Positions 1 through 7,800 of a DNA stretch of 16,041 nucleotides are shown here, piece after piece (position 1 is the stretch's first letter; each line of letters starts with the position of its first letter). Origin of the DNA: an uncultured Pseudomonadota bacterium (GTDB lineage Bacteria; Myxococcota; UBA796). The notes under the pieces are model-generated. The model was not told the DNA's origin and did not search any database. It saw only the letters and a list, made by a program, of their open reading frames with translations. The DNA lies in assembly GCA_913040875.1 (NCBI GenBank), contig CAJWHX010000025.1:1-16041 (forward strand), given 5' to 3'. A program made the translations under genes and the position numbers.

Positions 1-1342
1 AACCCCCATACGGATTCCCGGCTTCTGTCTGATTCCCAACAACGGTCGTATCGATACGCAAGTTGGGTGCCCTATCCCATGTCTCAATGTGATCAAGACT
101 TCTAAGATCGTCATACAACTCTCCAACTCGAATCTGAAGACCACCTATATCAACATCATTCGGCAGTGTGACCGTTACGACTTCACCGGGAGGGGCATAG
201 GCTCCCAACGGTATCGCGCCTGTATAACTTGGGTCTACGCTAACGGTAATCGTTTCAGAAACGGCGGACGAATCTGGCGACCCCGGAAAGGTACTGGTCC
301 AAGGATGCTCGGAAGGCCACTGATATGGACTCAGTGTACTGGCAACGTTGGCTGAGAGTCTAGCCTGTGGGTCATCTGCAGATACGGGTAAACTCGGTGT
401 TTCTTCCAACAAACGCGTCAAAGCCTGATCCAGTTCGTCGTTTAGGTCTTGTTCCTGAGCGGCATCAAACAACGATGGCATCCGAGCAAACTGCGATGTG
501 CTGAGTTCATCGCCCTCAATATATGCACACCAAAGTTGATTGGGAGGGGTCAGAGAATCAAATCCGATGGTCCCAGTCGATACATCTGGGACGCTGTTGA
601 TATTCCATTCAATCCCGGTGCCCTCCAAAATCATATCGCCAATAAAATCATCGGCGCTGTAACTGAGCCACCAATCGTAGTGCATCGCCGAACCAGCGAT
701 AACAATCCCGCCACCGTCTGAAACAAACTCTCGAAGTGCTTCAACATCGTCTGGTGAAACGTAGAGTGTACCCCACTCGTTCACTTGAACCACAGCCACA
801 TCCATACCGCCAAGTGCCTCTGCAGACCAGTCTTGAATCGACCATAGTCCATCCACCTCCACCACAGGTGTGACCGACACATCAAAACTGCTAGATTGTT
901 CTAAAACTGTAGCGATTCGCTCATTGGCCACCAATACATTTATGGAACCTGATGATTGATTGGCAGTCCATTGAACGGCATTGGTTACGAGTGTATCAAT
1001 TGAATCTTCCCCCAATAACGTCGACCGATCTTGACCACCGATAAAATCCTGACCGGAAAATGCGACCACCCTTCCATTTCCAAGACGGGAAGCCGACGCA
1101 AAAACACCACTGTCACCTGAAACAATAGGAAAGACATATGGATTGAGCCCCATGTTCAACGTCCCATTTGTATCTTCGGGCAACACTTGTTCCGTCGGAG
1201 AGGAGCCTACATTCTCGGTGAGCGTGATGTACGCTTGCTCCAGTTCAGTTAAACCGGTCTCCGAAAGCCCACATACATCCGGTGTTGTCTGTTGTTTTGT
1301 CGCTTGACAGCCCAAATAACCAAGAACCAATACAGCAATCAT
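1..1342 (-). CDS. M60/enhancin-like metallopeptidase lipoprotein, N-terminal part (3' end outside window)
   Basis: This is an open frame of 447 codons that runs off the left edge. It starts at ATG 1342-1340. An in-frame TAA at 1357-1355 and a perfect AGGAGG six bases upstream leave no other start. Residues 1-12 (MIAVLVLGYLGC) look like a very short lipoprotein signal with Cys12 as lipidation site, so the protein is probably anchored in the outer membrane. Residues about 60-130 contain a GVFASASRLGNGRVVAFSGQ-type segment and residues 195-225 a DDVEALREFVSDGGGIVIAG segment, an alpha/beta layout like the N-terminal regions of ImpA-type M60 proteins. From about residue 365 the M60 entry region is recognisable: YAPPGE at 382-387, a GLQIRVG strand, W-x-R-A-P-N-L at 422-428 and NPYGG at 443-447. 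In this family these precede the catalytic HExxH zinc site, which is outside the window. M60 peptidases cleave mucin-like or O-glycosylated proteins. Family call fairly sure; activity not testable here. Confidence 0.78.
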   Translation of the reverse strand, partial: MIAVLVLGYLGCQATKQQTTPDVCGLSETGLTELEQAYITLTENVGSSPTEQVLPEDTNGTLNMGLNPYVFPIVSGDSGVFASASRLGNGRVVAFSGQDFIGGQDRSTLLGEDSIDTLVTNAVQWTANQSSGSINVLVANERIATVLEQSSSFDVSVTPVVEVDGLWSIQDWSAEALGGMDVAVVQVNEWGTLYVSPDDVEALREFVSDGGGIVIAGSAMHYDWWLSYSADDFIGDMILEGTGIEWNINSVPDVSTGTIGFDSLTPPNQLWCAYIEGDELSTSQFARMPSLFDAAQEQDLNDELDQALTRLLEETPSLPVSADDPQARLSANVASTLSPYQWPSEHPWTSTFPGSPDSSAVSETITVSVDPSYTGAIPLGAYAPPGEVVTVTLPNDVDIGGLQIRVGELYDDLRSLDHIETWDRAPNLRIDTTVVGNQTEAGNPYGG

Positions 1343-1348
1343 CTCACG

Positions 1349-1354
1349 CCTCCT
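1349..1354 (-). promoter_or_regulatory. Shine-Dalgarno AGGAGG of the M60-like gene
   Basis: AGGAGG on the minus strand lies six bases before ATG 1342. Together with the in-frame TAA at 1357-1355 it fixes the start of the peptidase gene. Confidence 0.85.
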
Positions 1355-1497
1355 TTACACAACTTCGTTCGACTGTGTCAGTAAAAAATGTACTCGTATT
1401 CCTCTGTTTTGTCTATCATTCGAACGAAATTCACGAATATGTTCCTGTGCAAATCGCGATCAACCAGTCGGTACTTCAAGGTAATTTACTAGATGAA

Positions 1498-1570
1498 ATA
1501 GAGTACAACAGCCATTTTATCACAACAGTGAATTGTGATGGATGTGTTGGCTATGTCACCAGTACTCTAT
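1498..1570. repeat. Three nested inverted repeats (possible structured RNA or operator)
   Basis: The outer arms are ATAGAGTAC (1498-1506) and GTACTCTAT (1562-1570), a perfect 9-bp match. Inside them AGCCA (1510-1514) pairs with TGGCT (1548-1552). The innermost arms are ATCACAA (1519-1525) and TTGTGAT (1533-1539) around a 7-base loop. This gives 21 pairs nested in 73 bases, with internal loops of unequal size. The pairing is read directly from the sequence. A function as structured leader, small RNA or protein-binding site is inference. It is not an obvious Rho-independent terminator because no T-run follows on either strand. Confidence 0.4.
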
Positions 1571-1576
1571 AAGTGA

Positions 1577-1588
1577 GATTGTACAATC
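1577..1588. repeat. 12-bp perfect palindrome, possible operator
   Basis: GATTGTACAATC is a perfect palindrome seven bases beyond the nested repeat ending at 1570. A dimeric repressor or activator could bind it, but no regulator is encoded nearby and the match to a known site was not recognised. Confidence 0.35.
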
Positions 1589-1759
1589 CTGAAGAGTATC
1601 GAAAATTCATGAGTACACCTAGTTTTAAACACTGAAACAAACAATCGTCCACCCCCTACAACAATATGTTGCACGACCTCATACCTAGCACTATCATTCA
1701 TACGTCGCACTCGATAAATCAAGAGAACTTCATCACTTCTATTCAGACAAGATGACCGC

Positions 1760-1770
1760 GTGATTATCAC
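1760..1770. repeat. GTGAT-T-ATCAC inverted repeat upstream of the kinase gene
   Basis: An 11-base site with two 5-bp arms around one base lies about 85 bases before the kinase start, where an activator or repressor site might be expected. Half-sites GTGAT/ATCAC also occur in the hairpin at 1519-1539. Function is unproven. Confidence 0.25.
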
Positions 1771-1813
1771 TCTTGAAGTACTGTCGAAAAGGGCAGGAAT
1801 GACCCACTTCGGT

Positions 1814-1824
1814 TATTATATAAA
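1814..1824 (+). promoter_or_regulatory. AT-rich -10-like sequence before the kinase gene
   Basis: TATTATATAAA lies 30 bases before ATG 1854, a reasonable place for a sigma-70 -10 element. No good TTGACA-like -35 box stands 16-18 bases upstream (TGACCC at 1800-1805 is too close), so the promoter would be weak, activator-dependent or of another sigma class. Confidence 0.25.
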
Positions 1825-1843
1825 GTATACATCAAACCTTCTT

Positions 1844-1848
1844 GAGGA
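1844..1848 (+). promoter_or_regulatory. Shine-Dalgarno GAGGA of the kinase gene
   Basis: GAGGA lies five bases before ATG 1854. The longer TTG start at 1842 would put this motif inside the coding sequence, so ATG 1854 is preferred. Confidence 0.75.
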
Positions 1849-1853
1849 AAATC

Positions 1854-4800
1854 ATGCTTACAAGGCATATCATGGACGCTCTAAGCAGTTCTGATTTATC
1901 CAAAGAACAAGAGCAACAGTTTATAGATCTACTGTTGAGCATAAAGGACAACCCGTTGCTACTGTCCGAGTTCTCGGCAACAGACGTCGATATCCTACGA
2001 GGAAACATCCACTCAGCCGGTAGCGACAACGATACATTCCTAAATCTCGACATCAGTATCGACGAAGGCGACAGTCTAATTACCGACCAAAACACCTACG
2101 AAGGCCTAGAGTTTAACATAATTGAAGAAATCGTTGACTTGAGTACAGATACCTATGGACCTTCAATCCTAGACTCAGATGAAGACGCATTGGACGACTC
2201 ACCAACCGGTGCATTCCCCATACCGAGAAATCGTCGTACTGCTAAGAAACTTGGGCGGTATATTGATCTTGGGATTCTTGGACAAGGTGGCATGGGAGAA
2301 GTTCGCAAAGTTCATGATGAAGAACTCAAAAGAAATTTAGCGATGAAAATCATTCATTCTTCGATGTTATCAAGTCGAAATGCACTGAGTCGATTTACTG
2401 AGGAGGCCCAGGTCGGGGCACAACTACAACATCCCAACATCATCCCCATTCATGAGTTCGGTGAACTCCCTGATGGTCGACTGTACTTTACGATGACCCA
2501 AATAAAAGGAAGAGAGTTTACAGACTTTATTCGAAATGTACATGAAGCCTCGGATGAAGACAGTTGGAACATCAGTAACGATGGAACCACCTTTCGACAG
2601 CTCATTCAAATCTTTCATAAGATTTGTGAGACGATGGCGTATGCTCATTCTGTAGGTGTCGTTCACAGAGATTTAAAACCCGAGAATGTCATGATCGGGA
2701 GTTTTGGTGAAGTTTTGGTTGTAGATTGGGGGATCGCAAAAGTATACGGTTCTGAAGAAACAATAGATCTAGACGAAGAAGATATGCTTCACACGGGTCG
2801 TTCTGAACAGAACCACATGAACACACGAATGGGCATCATCGCAGGAACACCCTCGTATATGTCACCCGAACAGGCTGAGGGACGGATTGATCTACTGGGA
2901 CCTTCGTCAGACATCTACACACTTGGAGCAATCTTATATGAGATATTGTCTGGTCGACCACCCTACAACGGTACCTCGGCATTAGAAATTGTTGAAAAGG
3001 TAAAAAGTACGCCACCACCCTCTTTACTGACAACCAACTCTACAGCGACAATACTGAACTTTCAAGACGCCGAGCCTCTCGATGAACATCAAGGAAAAGC
3101 CCCTCTTCCTTTGATAGAAATGTGTCAACGAGCGATGCAACGAGAGATTGAAAACCGTTACTTGACAGCATCAGAGTTCGCAAATGAAATCTTCAATTGG
3201 TTGGAGGGAGCCCAAAAACGAGACAAAGCACTAAACGAATACAATACAGCAATGGAACTGCTCGAACAAGCGGAGCAACTAGAACAAGAGTACGAAGTCA
3301 AATGGAACACTGCGAATGAACTGATTCAAAGCCATGGATTTACCTCATCGAAGAATTGGATCCAATGGGAACAAGCCAATCAGACAATCCTACAAGCGCA
3401 GGCTTTGCGACAAGAATACCGGAGCGCCATTCAAGGGGTCTTAATTTATGACTCCGAATTAGAAGAAGCCAACGAAGCCATGTCGGAACTGCTCATCAAG
3501 GATATCGTTCAGGCGGTCGCTTTTGGAGAGCCTCGTCAAAGAGAGTCTTTGGAACGAGAGCTCACGAAACATTTGCAACACTTACCGAAACATACACAAC
3601 AGAGATTTTTAGACCAAGTTGAAAAGGAACGCAAAGATGACATTTTATTGATTCGCGCAAGACGCGGAACAATGGTGGGTCGAAAAAAGATGCGCACTCA
3701 AATCATCCATACTCTACAAGGGTCTTCACGACTGGTCTCTTTAATCGGGACTGCCGGTGTGGGTAAAAGTCGACTCGCTCTAGAAGTCATCCACGAACTA
3801 CAGACCACAGAGGACCACACCTACTTTTGTGATTTAACCCAAGCAAACTCGGAGATTGGGGTCGCTCTATTTGTCGCGAAATCAATGAACATCAAACTAA
3901 GAAACATCGACCCAATTGGTCAATTGGGTGAACTATTTGCCCAACAAAAGACCATCTTGGTGTTGGACAACCTTGAACAAGTACTCGATGGTGCAGGTAA
4001 AGTTCTTCGTCGATGGATGACACAGGCCGATACACTTCGAATCATCGCAACAAGTCGTATGAAACTCCGAATAGAATCCGAACTCAGCTTTTCAGTTCAG
4101 CCCTTGAGTATTTTGGAAAGTATGGAATTGTTTACAAAACGAGGACAACAGGTCAAAGCCAGTTTCGCATTACAAGAATCCACACGTGAAACCATCGGTC
4201 GATTGGTCAATCAATTGGACCATCTTCCATTGGCCATCGAATTGGCAGCTGCACGATTAAACATATTTAATGTAGATGAAATTGAACTACGTCTCAAAGA
4301 ACGATTCGATTTGCTTCGTTCACGTAGTAGCGGTACACAACCACTACATGCAGCTTTGGATTGGTCATGGGACTTACTTAAACCATGGGCAAAAGCAGCT
4401 CTATCTCAAACGAGTGTCTTCAGAGGAGGCTTTGAAATCAACGCCGCCGAACAGATTCTTGATTCCGGATCTTGGAAAGACGCGCCTCCTGTATTTGATT
4501 TATTGCAAGATTTATGCGACGACTCTTTGTTGATTGAAAATCGAAATGCAGATGGAGAAATCAGATTTGGATTGTTGGAATCCATTCGACAATATGCAAA
4601 TGAGCAACTGCTTGATCAAGACAGTGTTGGGCACGATTTATCAGGTCCAGTAGCTCGAATTGAAACGCAACAACGCCACGCCATCTACTATTCTCAGTTT
4701 GGAAACAAATCATTCTTAGACATGTTGGACAATAGTGAAATTAAAAATCAATGGAATCATTTTTTCGAGGAACTTGAAAACTTTATCATTGGTATTGAGT

Positions 4801-7800
4801 ATGGTCGTGGTAATTATGCCTCCAATTGTTGTATGGCAGCACTCAAGATATTGAGCATGAAAGGCCCTGTATCTCTTGGGGTTGACCTTGCTGGAAGTGT
4901 ACTGGTCCGCAGAGATACATCAGACAGAGCCAAGCGCCAGCTACAAACCGCACAAAGAAGGTTTTTACGAATCAGTGGTCGGATGGAAGAAGCCAGAAGT
5001 ACGGGTGGACAAAATCAAGAACAACGCATGGTTTCAATAAACCCACTACCAAACGATGAAGATGAAAAGACAGAATCCCTCAGGTCTCAGACAAATAAAG
5101 ACAGTCATACACAGCCGGATTCAAAAGAACACCATCGAGATTTTTCACAACAACAACAACAACAACAACCGATAGAGTCTATCCAACTCGAAGCAGACGA
5201 CCTTCTGGAACAAGGAAACCTTGAAGAAGCAGAATCCTCTTTCGATGAAGCGTTGGTTTATTATCGAAAGGCATCTGGTCTATATCAGCAGATTGACAAT
5301 CAGAGCGGTCTGGTTGAATCCTTGCAAAAGATGGCCAACGTATTCCGAAACCAAGGACTCAACAACGAAGCCTTGGAACACTTAAACAAAGCTCTCCAGA
5401 TTTCTAAACTGCAGGGCTTCAATTCGATAAAGGCAACCATCTATTCAGATTTGGGAACGGTATACAATGCACAATCTTTATATGACAAAGCATTAGAGGT
5501 ATTCCAGAAGGCATTGGATGTGAACGACCTATTGAACGATCAATTTCTCAAATCAAGCATTTTAGGAAGAGTGGGAACGGTGTATATTAATTTGGGTCAG
5601 ATGAAGAATGCTTTGGCCTTTTCCAATGAGGGACTTGAAATCGCTCAAGACATTGGAGATATACGATCTGAAGGACGACATCTAGGAGCGCTTGGCAGGA
5701 TTTATCAGGACTTTGGTCAAAATGAAAAGGCCATTCAGTGTATTCAACAGGCAATTGAGATTACTCGAACCATTGGAAATAGAAGGGCTGAAGAGGTCAA
5801 CCTTGGAAGACTAGGGTATGCCTATAGCGAATCTGGTCAGTATGAAGAAGCATTCAAGTCTCACCAAGCCGCACTTCAGATTTCTAAGGAAATTGGAACC
5901 AAAGGAAGTGAAGGTGTTCATCTTGGAAATTTAGGGTTGATTTATTGCATGTTGGGGCAACCAGAAGACGGCCTCCGATGTCAAAAGGCAGCACTTAGGA
6001 TCGCTAGAGAGCGCGGAAACAAAGGAAGTGAGGGAGTATTGCTCGGAAACTTGGGCGATACCCTTTTTCGATTGGGTAGAGTAGAAGAATCCAAGACATG
6101 TTTGCTTCAAGCGATTCCAATCTGTGAAGAACTCTTTCCACTTGCAGCAGGTGCATATCAAGGCTCTCTAGCACTGATACTCGCCACTCAAGGCGACCTA
6201 GAATCTGCTATGACCTCCTTATACAAAGGTGAATCACTGATTGAGCCGTTCCCTTCTGAACATGGTAAATTCCTTTGTAAAAAGGCAACCGTCCATCATA
6301 TTGCGAACCAGTACAAAGAGGCACACAAAGCATTTGAGCAAGCAAGGACAATTGCATCAGAACTCAGTGTCACCGACAATTCTGAATTGGGACTGGCCAT
6401 CGGAAAGATATCAGTGCTTCTCTCTGTCGAACCCGCTCCATTGAAACAATCTCTATCAAAGAATAGCGAGACAGAGACTGTAAATACAGTTGACAAGGAA
6501 TACCTAAAAATATTGGCTGATGAGCTGATTGAACAGGGTAATCTGGAGGAAGCCGAATCCAAATACCAACAGGCGCTCGAACTCTATTACCAAGCATTGG
6601 ATTGTTACAAAAGGAGTGACCATGCGAAAGGAATCATTGAAGTACATCTAAAAATCGGGAAGATCCATCAACATCAAGCAGATTTTGATTCAGCCCAACA
6701 ACGATACCAACGGGCTTTACAGCTGTCTAAAGAGCAGAATTTTTTATTACTTCACACCGATGCCCTCAACGAGTTGGGAGAGATTCAGGGAGCAACTGGG
6801 AATTACCACTCTGCCTTAGAATATTTCATGGAATCTTTAAAAGGTGCTCAATATCTTCAAGATCTTTTCAGAGAGGAAACAATCCTTGGCAATATTGGAA
6901 TGGTCTACAGAAATCTTGGGGAGTATACAGAGGCCATTGTGTACTTAGAGCAGGCAATAGAATTAGCCAAAACAATTGGAAACAAGAGAAATAAAGGAAT
7001 CAATTTTGCGAGTCTGGGAACGATATATCTAGAAATGGGACAGATTGAAAAGGCTATATCTCATCACGAAACATCGATACAAATCGCAAAAGAAGTTGGA
7101 GACAAACGGGTTGAAGGAAGTCAATACGGAAATTTGGCAAATATTTATAAATCCCTAGGAAAATTAGACGAAGCAGTTTCGCAGTACAGGATGTGTCTAC
7201 AGATATCTATAGAGATTGGTAACAAACGAATCCAAGGGATTAATCTTGGCAATCTTGGAGACCTTTATTGTCAAATGGAACAATGGAGAGCTGCAGAGGA
7301 ACACCTTCAAAACGCTGTCGAGATGTGTAAAACGATTGTTCCGAATGCAGCAGGCGCTTTTCTTGGATCCCTGGCTTGGGTCTATGCTCAACAATCAAAG
7401 ATGACAGAGGCTCTTCAAACCCTAAGTGATGGCGAAACCCTCGTCAACAATCATCCATTTGAATACGGAAAATTCCTCTGCAAAAAGTCCAACATACTCC
7501 GGATGGCAAATCATCTCCAAGAATCTGCACTGGCTTTTGAACAGGCCAAAAGAATTGCCAAAGAACTACAAACAGACGTGGAATCTGAACTTAGCACAGC
7601 CATTGCTGAAACTGAAAGATTTCTTTCCTCCTCTGAGTTGAACTCAAGCAACCTCCTACAAGACCCCTCCTCTATTTCACAGCGACTCAATGAAGATACT
7701 ATCGAGGATATCCGAATCGAAGCCGATGCTCTTTTAGAGCAAGGGAATCTAGAAGAAGCCGAATCTTTATATGAAAAGGCTTTGGATGTATACACTCAAG

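Larger units (their letters stand above)
1343..1853. other. Divergent intergenic region, inverted-repeat rich, no convincing gene
   Basis: This 511-bp gap separates the divergently transcribed peptidase and kinase genes and must hold both promoters. Two short open frames cross it (1282-1572 plus, 1567-1770 minus). Neither has a clear ribosome site, a recognisable domain or protein-like composition, and the first overlaps the peptidase signal region antisense, so I do not call them. The region holds several inverted repeats, listed separately, and AT-rich promoter-like sequence just before the kinase start. No tRNA, riboswitch or terminator with a U-tract was recognised. Confidence 0.6.

Noticed and set aside
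89..721. Plus-strand open frames at 89-355 and 449-721
   Set aside because: Antisense shadows of the M60-like gene, whose frame is open throughout and encodes recognisable family motifs.
1498..1570. Integron attC-like site
   Set aside because: The folded region lacks the GTTRRRY / RYYYAAC core boxes at its ends, and there is no cassette-like gene order or integrase.
1282..1572. Plus-strand open frame of 96 codons across the peptidase start and the intergenic region
   Set aside because: It overlaps the peptidase signal region antisense, has no ribosome site and no recognisable domain.
1567..1770. Minus-strand open frame of 67 codons in the intergenic region
   Set aside because: Its composition is not protein-like, there is no ribosome site, and it spans the palindromes.
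1842..1853. TTG at 1842 as kinase start
   Set aside because: It would place the GAGGA ribosome site inside the gene; ATG 1854 is correctly spaced.
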